A stretch of 10,022 bases of DNA from Mogibacterium sp. Lineage in GTDB: Bacteria > Bacillota > Clostridia > Peptostreptococcales > Anaerovoracaceae. A program made the translations under genes and the position numbers. Positions within the stretch are counted from its first letter, which is position 1, and each line of letters opens with the position of its first letter. Shown piece by piece: positions 1 through 5,742 of the stretch. Location of the stretch: positions 1 through 10,022 of the forward strand of contig JAEUGJ010000005.1 in NCBI GenBank assembly GCA_016775335.1, written 5' to 3'. The notes under the pieces were generated by a model. The model was not told where the DNA came from and did no database searches. It worked only from the letters and a program-made list of their open reading frames with translations.

Positions 1-160
1 GCTTTTCCTTTTCACCGGTCCCTCGGTTCGCGCTCAAAAACCGAATTCATTGGCTCTGCGGGGAATCAGGCGCGAACTTTCCTTGTGCACGGGCCGGCTT
101 TTCCAGATTCCCGGCCCATCGGTTCGCGCTCAAAAACCGAATCCATTGGCTTTGCGGGGA
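1..160. repeat. Two-copy direct repeat, 96-bp period
   Basis: Two copies of one element start at 1 and 97. Both begin GCTTTTCC. The best-conserved part is 23-64 against 119-160: 42 bases with two differences, starting TCGGTTCGCGCTCAAAAACC. Each copy contains a small hairpin, TCGGTT paired with AACCGA (23-28/39-44 and 119-124/135-140). Similarity fades after about 64 and 160. No open frame here looks coding. The left edge is cut by the window, so more copies may lie upstream. Confidence 0.7.
70..129. repeat. Nested GC-rich palindrome (REP-like)
   Basis: The outer arms GCGCGAAC (70-77) and GTTCGCGC (122-129) enclose inner arms GGGCCGG (91-97) and CCGGCCC (111-117). The apex contains CTTTTCC. 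The same plan recurs near the right end of the window, GGCGCAACC to GGTTTGCGCC around CGGCTTTTCC. This suggests a dispersed palindromic repeat family rather than a single hairpin. Confidence 0.5.
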
Positions 161-191
161 GGCATACGCAAACCGGGATGCCCGCACACAC

Positions 192-244
192 AAAAAAAAG
201 GAAAGCGATGCTCGAGGCCACGCTTCGGGCCTCGAGCATCGCTT
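192..244 (-). terminator. Distal intrinsic terminator of luxS-mtnN operon
   Basis: A perfect 17-bp stem (203-219 with 228-244, containing CTCGAG) has an 8-nt loop. Read on the minus strand it is followed by TCC and eight T (192-199). It lies about 100 bp past the mtnN stop and backs up the terminator at 270-315. There is no T-tract on the plus-strand side. Confidence 0.85.
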
Positions 245-257
245 CACATCATCACAG

Positions 258-315
258 TTTCAAAAAGAAAGAATTGATGACGAACGCTCCTTTCTCTCCA
301 TTCGTCATCAATTCT
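258..315 (-). terminator. Proximal intrinsic terminator of luxS-mtnN operon
   Basis: A perfect 15-bp stem (270-284 with 301-315; core GAATTGATGACGAA) has a 16-nt loop. On the minus strand it is followed by a T-rich run, TTTCTTTTTG. It begins 27 bp after the mtnN stop codon. Each of the two tandem hairpins is preceded, on the minus strand, by a GTGATGATG-like sequence. Confidence 0.75.
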
Positions 316-342
316 CATCATCACTCACTTCCACTATTTATG

Positions 343-1110
343 CTATTCCGCCTGAAGTTTCCGGTGGATTTTCAGGAATTCCAGGATTACTGCCGCCGAC
401 AGGTCCGCGCTGGTGCGCTCGAACCGGTCGTAGGATTCCGGTGCCGTTCCGTCGGCCAGATCGGAGATTACCCGCAGAATGCCAAAGGGTACGCCGGCAT
501 ATTGGCAGGTCTGGGCGATGGCCGCACTTTCCATCTCCGCGCACACCGCATTGAACTCCTCCCGGAGCTGTTTTTTCTTCTCGGCTCCGGAAATGAACTG
601 ATCCCCGCTGACGATTCGCCCCCGGTGCACGCCCCGCTCCGGCGCCGCCGTGTGCGCCGCCGCTTCCAGCTCTTCCACCAGCACCGGTTCCGCCGTGAAG
701 CGGGTCGGCTCGCTGCTGTTCTCCCCGGTGCACATGTACCCGAGCGCATAGCCGAAGGCAGTCACATCGAAATCGTGCTGCGCCAGGTCCTCGCCGATCA
801 CGATATCGCCGATGGCCAGACCCGGCTTCGTTCCACCGGCAATTCCGCTATTAATCACACAGCAAGGGCCAAAAGCATCGATGAGCATCTGGGTGCCCCG
901 CGCCGCATTGACCTTTCCCACGCCGCACTGCACCAGCACCGCCGGGATTTCCCCGAAACAACCGCAATGAAACTCGTATCCGTTAAAAGTCACATCCTCC
1001 CGGTCCCGGAGCTCCGCCAGCAGATCCTTCAGCTCCACCTCCAGGGCGCAGATGATTCCCACCGGCCGGGCACCCGGCATTCCGATCATGCCGTTTCTCT
1101 TATTTTCCAT
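343..1110 (-). CDS. mtnN: 5'-methylthioadenosine/S-adenosylhomocysteine nucleosidase
   Basis: A cytosolic nucleosidase of 255 residues. It hydrolyses SAH to adenine and S-ribosylhomocysteine, and MTA to adenine and methylthioribose. Known catalytic positions of the MtnN/Pfs family are all visible: the Glu in the N-terminal ALEVE segment (E26, equivalent to E. coli E12), the AEMESAAIAQ ribose/purine motif (E192 and E194, equivalent to E172/E174), and the catalytic Asp in RVISDLAD (D217, equivalent to D197). The usual length is about 230; here there are some 14 extra N-terminal residues (MENKRNGM and following), so translation may begin at M8 instead. The chosen ATG overlaps the end of luxS by 11 nt and has an AAGGAT-like ribosome site about 10 nt upstream, which implies translational coupling. 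The product S-ribosylhomocysteine is the substrate of the neighbouring LuxS. Two tandem terminators follow. Confidence 0.95.
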   Translation of the reverse strand: MENKRNGMIGMPGARPVGIICALEVELKDLLAELRDREDVTFNGYEFHCGCFGEIPAVLVQCGVGKVNAARGTQMLIDAFGPCCVINSGIAGGTKPGLAIGDIVIGEDLAQHDFDVTAFGYALGYMCTGENSSEPTRFTAEPVLVEELEAAAHTAAPERGVHRGRIVSGDQFISGAEKKKQLREEFNAVCAEMESAAIAQTCQYAGVPFGILRVISDLADGTAPESYDRFERTSADLSAAVILEFLKIHRKLQAE

Positions 1111-1567
1111 AATTGTAATCCATCCTTTCCACAGTCCAGTCCTTCAGCACGTCCAGCATATCCTCTGCCGCCGCTTTGGCACCCGGCAGATCGTGCTCCA
1201 AATAATTGCCGCACTCCTCCCGGCGAGACCCCGGAATCTCCCCGTCGAAATCCCGGACGAACGCGAAGGATTCTTTTACCAGATTCAGCGCCTCCTCATG
1301 GCTCATGGTGTCCCGAACCAGGAAATAAAAACCCGTGCGGCAGCCCATCGGTCCGATGTAAATGACGGAATCCGCCAGCGCCGTGTTCCGCGCGTAGGTG
1401 GCAAAAAGGTGCTCGAATGTGTGGAGCGCCCCGTTGGTGAGGTAGTCCCCCATATTCGGGCGCTTCATGCGAATGTCGTATGTCACCACATCCCCGTCGA
1501 TCCGGGAGATGTACATGCCCTTCTGCAGGGTGTCATGATTTACGGTAAAACTTGCAATTTTCTTCAT
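1100..1567 (-). CDS. luxS: S-ribosylhomocysteine lyase, AI-2 synthase LuxS
   Basis: LuxS is a homodimeric Fe(II) enzyme that splits S-ribosylhomocysteine into homocysteine and 4,5-dihydroxy-2,3-pentanedione, the precursor of autoinducer-2. The 155-residue length matches the family. Metal ligands are visible as HTFEH (H49, H53) and in ECGNYLEHDL (C119). The conserved Glu is E52, and the catalytic Cys is C76 in GPMGCRTGFY. The start is set by an AAAGGAG ribosome site 7 nt before the ATG. It is the first gene of a two-gene operon with mtnN, transcribed from the promoter at 1601-1629. Together the two enzymes detoxify SAH and return homocysteine to methionine synthesis. Whether AI-2 is used as a signal cannot be told from the window; no Lsr or LuxP receptor gene is present. 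Confidence 0.98.
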   Translation of the reverse strand: MKKIASFTVNHDTLQKGMYISRIDGDVVTYDIRMKRPNMGDYLTNGALHTFEHLFATYARNTALADSVIYIGPMGCRTGFYFLVRDTMSHEEALNLVKESFAFVRDFDGEIPGSRREECGNYLEHDLPGAKAAAEDMLDVLKDWTVERMDYNYGK

Positions 1568-1600
1568 GTTTTTTCTCCTTTGTCTAAAAGAATCCCTAAC

Positions 1601-1629
1601 ATAATAGCATATCCGGGGTTTTTTGCCAA
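1601..1629 (-). promoter_or_regulatory. Sigma-A promoter of luxS-mtnN
   Basis: On the minus strand, TTGGCA (1629-1624) and TATTAT (1606-1601) are separated by 17 bp. A TGC directly before TATTAT makes an extended -10. It lies about 35 bp upstream of the luxS start, just after the upstream aminotransferase terminator. Confidence 0.7.
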
Positions 1630-1646
1630 CTTTCGTGATTTTTCGT

Positions 1647-1687
1647 AAAAAAAAACGGGCGGCGCCCCAAAATATGGAGCGCCGCCC
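1647..1687 (-). terminator. Intrinsic terminator of the aminotransferase gene
   Basis: A 9-bp all-GC stem (GGGCGGCGC 1657-1665 with 1679-1687) and a 13-nt loop are followed on the minus strand by G and nine T (1655-1647). It starts about 25 bp after the aminotransferase stop. It separates that gene from luxS-mtnN, so the two are distinct transcription units despite sharing a strand. Confidence 0.9.
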
Positions 1688-1712
1688 TGTTTCTGTTCAA
1701 TAACACGTCCGA

Positions 1713-2903
1713 CTAGCCGAAGTATTTCTTTCCCAGATTTGCGAAGGATTCCGCGGATCTCTGAATGGTCTCGTTGGAAATGCAGAAGGACAGTCTTACG
1801 TATCCAGGGCAAGCGAATGCGCTTCCCGGAACCATGAGAATTCTCTCGTCCTTTGCTGCTGCAACCAGTTCCTTCTCGTCTGCCACCGGAGATTTGATCC
1901 AGAGGTAGAATGCACCCTGCGGAACCAGTGCATCGAATCCGGCATCGGTGACGATTTTGTACAGGTCTTTCGCGTTCTTTTCATAGTACGGAATATCTAC
2001 CTGTGCGTCCATGCAGCGCTCAACCACCAGCTGCATCAGGGACGGTGCGTTGGTGTCTCCGCATACACGGTTGGCAACAACCGCTGCGTTGAAGAACTCC
2101 TCGGAGTTATCGGATTTCTTCGGAATTGCGATGTATCCGATTCTCTCGCCCGGCAGGGACAGGGACTTGGACCAGGAGTATGCAATCAGGGTGTTGTCGT
2201 AGAAATCCGGAATGTACGGAACTTCTCTGTCCACGTATACCAGTTCTCTGTACGGTTCATCGGACAGGATGTAGATTGGGTGTCCGTATTCCTTCTCCGC
2301 TTCCTTCAAAACATCGGCGATTGCCTGAATGGTCTCCTTGGAATAGATGGCACCGGTCGGGTTGTTCGGGTTGTTGATGATAACAATCTTTACCTTTGGA
2401 TCCAGTGCAGCCTTCAGCGCTTCCGGATCCGGCTCGAATCCGTTGGCTTCGTTCGGCGGAACCACGATGGTCTCTGCACCGTAGTTGCGTGCCCAGTTGG
2501 CATACTCTACGAAGTACGGAGCGAATACCACCTGCTTGTCGCCCGGATCGAATACGGTCTTCATGATAACGTTCAGGGCGGATCCCGCACCAACGGTCAT
2601 GATGATGTTGTTCATGTCAAAATCCGAACCGTAACGCTTGTTCAGATTGTCCGCTACGGCCTGTCTGGTGCTCTCATAGCCGGCATTTGCCATGTAGCCG
2701 TGAACCACGTGAGGATCCATCTCGTTGTTGATGTAGTTGATGGCTTCCTTTACTTCTTTCGGCGGGTGCAGTCCCGGGTTGCCTACACTGAAATCATATA
2801 CATTCTCTTCACCGAAAACTTTTGCCATCTTCTTTCCTTCCTCGAACATCGCTCTGATGACAGAGCTTCCGGCGAGGAACGGTTCCATGCTTTTTGCAAT
2901 CAT
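1713..2903 (-). CDS. Class I/II PLP-dependent aminotransferase
   Basis: A fold-type I aminotransferase (COG0436/AspC-like) of 396 residues, cytosolic. Family landmarks in order: GNPGLHPP near the N terminus (41-48), NNPNNPTG at 177-184 (substrate/PLP binding Asn), SDEPY with D215 (pairs with the pyridine nitrogen), SWSKS with K246 (Schiff-base lysine), and GYVRLSFC with R370 (binds the substrate alpha-carboxylate). The substrate cannot be read from sequence; aspartate, alanine, aromatic or methionine aminotransferase are all possible. The start is supported by AAGGAG 9 nt before the ATG. It is a single-gene unit with its own promoter, a palindrome at the predicted transcript start, and a terminator. 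Arginine codons are unlike the neighbours: 8 of 12 are AGA, none CGG. This may be the bias of a highly expressed gene, or foreign origin. Confidence 0.93.
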   Translation of the reverse strand: MIAKSMEPFLAGSSVIRAMFEEGKKMAKVFGEENVYDFSVGNPGLHPPKEVKEAINYINNEMDPHVVHGYMANAGYESTRQAVADNLNKRYGSDFDMNNIIMTVGAGSALNVIMKTVFDPGDKQVVFAPYFVEYANWARNYGAETIVVPPNEANGFEPDPEALKAALDPKVKIVIINNPNNPTGAIYSKETIQAIADVLKEAEKEYGHPIYILSDEPYRELVYVDREVPYIPDFYDNTLIAYSWSKSLSLPGERIGYIAIPKKSDNSEEFFNAAVVANRVCGDTNAPSLMQLVVERCMDAQVDIPYYEKNAKDLYKIVTDAGFDALVPQGAFYLWIKSPVADEKELVAAAKDERILMVPGSAFACPGYVRLSFCISNETIQRSAESFANLGKKYFG

Positions 2904-2941
2904 GTTTTTTCTCCTTACTACTATTACCTCAATACGTTGAC

Positions 2942-2957
2942 GTTCGGATTTCCGAAC
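2942..2957. promoter_or_regulatory. 16-bp palindrome at the aminotransferase transcript start
   Basis: GTTCGGATTTCCGAAC is a perfect palindrome (7-bp arms, 2-bp centre). It covers roughly +1 to +16 of the predicted transcript. As DNA it could be the operator of a dimeric repressor. As RNA it would form a 6-bp stem with an AAAU loop at the 5' end, which could stabilise the message. I cannot decide between these. Confidence 0.5.
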
Positions 2958-2963
2958 AAAGTA

Positions 2964-2993
2964 ATTTTAACACAGTGAAGAATTATTTTTCAA
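2964..2993 (-). promoter_or_regulatory. Sigma-A promoter of the aminotransferase
   Basis: On the minus strand, TTGAAA (2993-2988) and TAAAAT (2969-2964) are 18 bp apart. The predicted start near 2957 falls at the edge of the palindrome. AT-rich DNA lies upstream. Confidence 0.6.
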
Positions 2994-3018
2994 TAAATTG
3001 TGTTTATTTTTTGTAATT

Positions 3019-3053
3019 TGTAAAAAAATAACAACCGCCGATATTTTTTTACA
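3019..3053. repeat. AT-rich inverted repeat
   Basis: A perfect 12-bp inverted repeat, TGTAAAAAAATA (3019-3030) with TATTTTTTTACA (3042-3053), around an 11-bp centre ACAACCGCCGA. The A/T runs could act as a weak terminator in either direction, or as bent DNA upstream of the aminotransferase promoter. Confidence 0.45.
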
Positions 3054-3081
3054 CTTCGAGTTTTGTGTTTTGAAAACAGGA

Positions 3082-3113
3082 AAGGTCCCTCGGGCGTATG
3101 CCCAAGGGACCTT
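3082..3113 (-). terminator. Terminator-like hairpin
   Basis: AAGGTCCCT-C-GGGC (3082-3095) pairs with GCCC-A-AGGGACCTT (3100-3113) around a GTAT loop. In minus-strand RNA the odd pair is a G-U wobble, giving 14 continuous pairs. The tail is only moderately U-rich. It could end the candidate small RNA or read-through from the sigma-54-like gene. Confidence 0.5.
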
Positions 3114-3137
3114 ATGCAACACATTACTATGCATATA

Positions 3138-3213
3138 TATTCTATACTTGCCAGATGCCGAGCTAGTATCCTGGGGGTGGTCTTTGCACAATACAAATGG
3201 CAAGTGTAGAATA
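3138..3213. repeat. Long-range imperfect inverted repeat
   Basis: Arms at 3138-3153 (contains ATTCTATACTTGCCA) and 3198-3213 (contains TGGCAAGTGTAGAAT) match at 15 of 16 positions. They enclose 44 bases. The single difference is a T-G pair on the plus strand. Confidence 0.6.
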
Positions 3214-3256
3214 ACAAATTTAATGAAGCCCGTTAAAAAACAAACTTTACTCATAT

Positions 3257-3284
3257 ATTTTATCAATTTGCTCGGCGGTGTCAA
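3257..3284 (-). promoter_or_regulatory. Near-consensus sigma-A promoter without a protein gene
   Basis: TTGACA (3284-3279) and TAAAAT (3262-3257) on the minus strand are 16 bp apart. The -35 is a perfect consensus. Transcription would start near 3250 and run through the structured gap toward the hairpin at 3113-3082. Confidence 0.55.
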
Positions 3285-3364
3285 GAAAATTTTGCATTTT
3301 TTATCAAAAAAATTAATCTAAGCGAATGCCCATATTGGTATTTTATATATTTTCTTCACCAACT

Positions 3365-4333
3365 TTATCCGAGAAAGTATGTGAGAGAGTATAGATTTCT
3401 TCCGCACCGAATGTATTTCCCCCGAAGAATTCCTTCGACTTCCGGCAGGGGAATCCCGGTCTCGGTACTCAGCTTCAAAGTGGTAATCTCCGTCGGAAGC
3501 TCCTTCCGGCCCAGGAAAAACTCCCGGTTGGCCTCCGTCAGGACGTCCGCAATCCGGAGGAGAAAGTAGTTCCGCACGTTCAGATTGTATATCAAATCCT
3601 CGGCCTCTCGGAAACAGTTGGAGAGGAAATCTATTTTTGTCGGGTCCATCAGATCCGGAATCACCGACCGATAACGGTTGTCCACCAGCGGCATCGGGAT
3701 GCCGGTCATATCCAGGAACGCATCCGCCTGCTCCTGGCCGCGCCGAATCACGATATCCGGCACTGCGTAAGGCTCCGCCGCCCGGTCACGGTATCGAATG
3801 CCCGGTTTCGGAATTGCCGGCGAACCTGATTTTAGCTGAAACCGAACGCACTGCTCCCCGTCCGCCGTGCCCACGCCGATGGGATCCATGGATTGGAGCA
3901 TGCCCTCCGCCAGCTCCACGTCCCAGGAATTGGCATAACAAATCTCCGCCGCCTCGTTCCGGTTGTAGCGGAGGTAACCCTCGTCGGTCAGCCGGGTAAT
4001 CATGTAGCGGCAGGCGCGGTAAGAACCGCTGCCCAGGCCGGAATCCTCCAGCTGGCGGAGGAGATGACGGTGCAGATCTGTTTTTCGGGCAATCCAACGC
4101 TCATAAGCCGCCACGTCCTGCCCGGTCTCCCGGTGGAACTTCTGCCACTGCAGGAAACCCTCGTAGCGGTCCGGACCGGTAATTACCACGGCATCCGCCC
4201 ACTTGCTGTTCTTCCAGGTTTCCGCCAAAAGCACCGGAGCCGCGGACATCTCCCAGTTCACGTACTCCGCCAGGGCCAGGTGGCTCATGTACAGAGGATG
4301 ATTCACTTTTCTCGTCTCATTTCTCTCGTTCAT
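3365..4333 (-). CDS. Divergent RpoN (sigma-54) family protein lacking the RpoN box
   Basis: A 322-residue protein that aligns by eye with the sigma-54 core-binding and DNA-binding regions. DLHRHLLRQL (86-95) and DEGYL (117-121) match the start of the core-binding domain. SMDPIGVGTADGEQCVRFQL (148-167) matches the family's LDPxGVGxRDLxECLxxQL. Then come PKPGIRYRD (175-183), PDIVIRR (192-198), and AEDLIYNLNVRNYFLLRIADVL (244-265). The -12 recognition helix-turn-helix is at about 280-310, ending KYIRCGRNLYSLTYFLG. True sigma-54 proteins are usually 450-490 residues and continue for some 60-80 more, including the ARRTVAKYRE RpoN box that reads the -24 element. Here a stop follows at once, and no frame downstream restores the box. 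The glutamine-rich first part of region I is also missing. Start choice is uncertain: the -10 lies only 7 bp before this ATG, so the mRNA would be leaderless unless GTG 4306 or ATG 4288 is used. It may be a regulator, a decoy for core polymerase, or a decayed copy. Confidence 0.75.
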   Translation of the reverse strand: MNERNETRKVNHPLYMSHLALAEYVNWEMSAAPVLLAETWKNSKWADAVVITGPDRYEGFLQWQKFHRETGQDVAAYERWIARKTDLHRHLLRQLEDSGLGSGSYRACRYMITRLTDEGYLRYNRNEAAEICYANSWDVELAEGMLQSMDPIGVGTADGEQCVRFQLKSGSPAIPKPGIRYRDRAAEPYAVPDIVIRRGQEQADAFLDMTGIPMPLVDNRYRSVIPDLMDPTKIDFLSNCFREAEDLIYNLNVRNYFLLRIADVLTEANREFFLGRKELPTEITTLKLSTETGIPLPEVEGILRGKYIRCGRNLYSLTYFLG

Positions 4334-4339
4334 ACTTCG

Positions 4340-4369
4340 ATTATACATTCGGAAGGCTTTTCTTTTCAA
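4340..4369 (-). promoter_or_regulatory. Sigma-A promoter of the sigma-54-like gene
   Basis: TTGAAA (4369-4364) and a perfect TATAAT (4345-4340) on the minus strand are 18 bp apart. The predicted +1 falls on or next to the annotated ATG at 4333. It is divergent from the BaiN-type gene promoter, about 60 bp away. Confidence 0.65.
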
Positions 4370-4379
4370 CCCCGTATTG

Positions 4380-4408
4380 TGGCAACTTCCGGCGCTCTTT
4401 GTTATACT
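4380..4408 (+). promoter_or_regulatory. Extended -10 promoter of the BaiN-type gene
   Basis: TGTTATACT (4400-4408) is an extended -10 element. A weak -35-like TGGCAA (4380-4385) lies 17 bp upstream. The predicted start near 4415 leaves a short leader with the ribosome site CGGAGG. Confidence 0.55.
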
Positions 4409-4435
4409 GGAAGAATATTGATTTCGGAGGTACGC

Positions 4436-5722
4436 ATGGATAGAATTTATGACTGCATCATCATCGGCGGCGGGGCGTCGGGGCTTCTCACCGCCGCCCG
4501 GCTGGATCTGACGGCCTTTTCGCCGAAAGGGGCCGGCCTGATACTGGAGGCGACGGATTCCCCGGGGACCAAGCTGCGCATGAGCGGCGCCGGGCACTGC
4601 AATTTCACCCACGACGGTTCCGTAAAGGACATGGTGGCCGCCTACGGGGACCGGGGCCGCGCCATCCGTCGGGTGCTTTACCGGTACAACAACGACGCTT
4701 TCGTGGATTTTCTGGACCGCCACGGGATTCCTTCCTTCTCCCGAGACGGGGGCCGGATTTTCCCAAAATCCGAGAAGGCGCAGGATGTGCTGAACCTTCT
4801 CCTGGATCTTTCTGCGGAGAACGGGTTCGCCCTAAAAAAAGGATTCCGGGTTTCCCAAGTGACCCGGCTCCCGGACGCCGGATGGCAGGTCACCTGCGAC
4901 AACGGCGCCGCCTTCCGAACCGCGGCGATGGTCATCGCCACCGGGGGGAAATCCTTCCCGGCCACCGGCTCAAACGGCCGCATGTGGGACGTTTTGAGCC
5001 GGGACCTGGATGTGGAAGTGATTTCCCCCCGGCCGGTGCTGGCACCGGTGGCGGTTCGGTCCTACCCCTACGCTCCCATGTCCGGTCTATCCTTCGAAGC
5101 CGCCCAGCTCTCCATTACCGCTCCCGGCAAAAAAATCCGGCGAAGCGTGGGAGGCCTGCTCCTTACTCACCGAGATTTCTCCGGACCGGCCGCGCTGAAC
5201 ATCTGCGGCGCGGCCGATCCCGGGGATACACTCCACATCAACTACGTGTATCCCCGGAGCCGGGAGGAAGTCACCGGAATTCTCTCCCGGATTTTCAATG
5301 GCCGGAAGGGAAACCCGGTTTCCGCTATGGCCTCCCAACTGAACCTGCCGCGGCGCTTCTGTCAGGCCATTCTCCTGCGGAGCCTCGGAAAACCCGTCGA
5401 CGGGGAAGATGTTTTTGGGGGAAACACCCGGGGAAGTGCCGGTGTGGACGGACTTTCCCCAAAGAAGGTGTCCGCCCTCCTGTGCGACGACACCTTTACG
5501 GTGGAAGGCCTTCCGGACTGGAACAAAGCCATGGCCACCCGCGGGGGCATCGCCTTGTCCCAGCTGGATCTGCACACCATGGAATTCCGGGAACACCCGG
5601 GACTCTTCGCCGTAGGGGAAGCTCTGGACGTGGACGGAATCACCGGAGGCTACAACCTGCAGTTCGCCTTCTCCTCCGCCTCGGTGTGCGCCGAAGCCCT
5701 TCAGGCACAACTGCCCGTCTAA
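4436..5722 (+). CDS. BaiN/HI0933-type NAD(P)/FAD-dependent oxidoreductase
   Basis: A 428-residue flavoprotein of the HI0933/YhiN/BaiN family (Pfam HI0933_like), cytosolic. Visible motifs in order: the FAD-binding Rossmann loop CIIIGGGASGLLTA (7-20); GAGHCNFTH (51-59), the family's GxGRCNxT motif with His in place of Arg; GRIFPKSEKAQDV (106-118); ATGGKSFPATGSNG (168-181); GGLLLTHRDFSGPAAL (239-254); and the C-terminal GEALDVDGITGGYNLQFAFSSA (394-415), which closes the FAD site. BaiN from Clostridium scindens is reported to act in bile acid 7-alpha-dehydroxylation, but most family members have no known substrate, and nothing here (no bai operon) points to bile acids. The start is set by CGGAGG 5 nt before the ATG. 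It is transcribed alone, divergently from the sigma-54-like gene. Length is normal for the family. Confidence 0.9.
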   Translation: MDRIYDCIIIGGGASGLLTAARLDLTAFSPKGAGLILEATDSPGTKLRMSGAGHCNFTHDGSVKDMVAAYGDRGRAIRRVLYRYNNDAFVDFLDRHGIPSFSRDGGRIFPKSEKAQDVLNLLLDLSAENGFALKKGFRVSQVTRLPDAGWQVTCDNGAAFRTAAMVIATGGKSFPATGSNGRMWDVLSRDLDVEVISPRPVLAPVAVRSYPYAPMSGLSFEAAQLSITAPGKKIRRSVGGLLLTHRDFSGPAALNICGAADPGDTLHINYVYPRSREEVTGILSRIFNGRKGNPVSAMASQLNLPRRFCQAILLRSLGKPVDGEDVFGGNTRGSAGVDGLSPKKVSALLCDDTFTVEGLPDWNKAMATRGGIALSQLDLHTMEFREHPGLFAVGEALDVDGITGGYNLQFAFSSASVCAEALQAQLPV

Positions 5723-5742
5723 GTCCGGCCCGGCGGATTTGC

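Larger units (their letters stand above)
3072..3250 (-). ncRNA. Candidate small RNA (unidentified)
   Basis: This gap of about 460 bp holds no convincing protein gene. The minus strand has a near-consensus promoter (3284-3257), then about 140 bases with a 16-bp long-range inverted repeat (3138-3153 with 3198-3213), then a strong hairpin (3113-3082) and a U-rich tail, UUUCCUGUUUU. Flanking CAUUA and UAAUG can also pair across an internal loop. The expected RNA would be about 170-180 nt. Its length and rod-like outline would suit 6S RNA, but I do not recognise the primary sequence. One caution: the long stem has a C-A mismatch in the minus RNA but a G-U pair in a plus RNA. Confidence 0.35.

Noticed and set aside
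85..1365. Long plus-strand open frame (426 codons)
   Set aside because: It runs antisense to mtnN and luxS and crosses two terminators. Its protein is rich in Arg, His and Pro, as expected from the complement of a GC-rich gene.
1564..1812. 82-codon minus-strand frame
   Set aside because: It overlaps the aminotransferase 3' end and the terminator at 1647-1687, and has no ribosome site or similarity.
3165..3190. GGGGGTGGT resembling the T-box AGGGTGGTACCGCG
   Set aside because: The diagnostic ACCGCG does not follow, and no tRNA-related gene lies downstream on that strand.
2967..3321. Open frames of about 105 codons on both strands in the AT-rich gap
   Set aside because: Both have poor ribosome sites and low-complexity or hairpin-derived sequence, and neither resembles a known family.
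4334..4723. Upstream extension of the sigma-54-like frame
   Set aside because: It overlaps the BaiN-type gene on the opposite strand and has no sigma-54 similarity. The promoter lies inside it, at 4340-4369.
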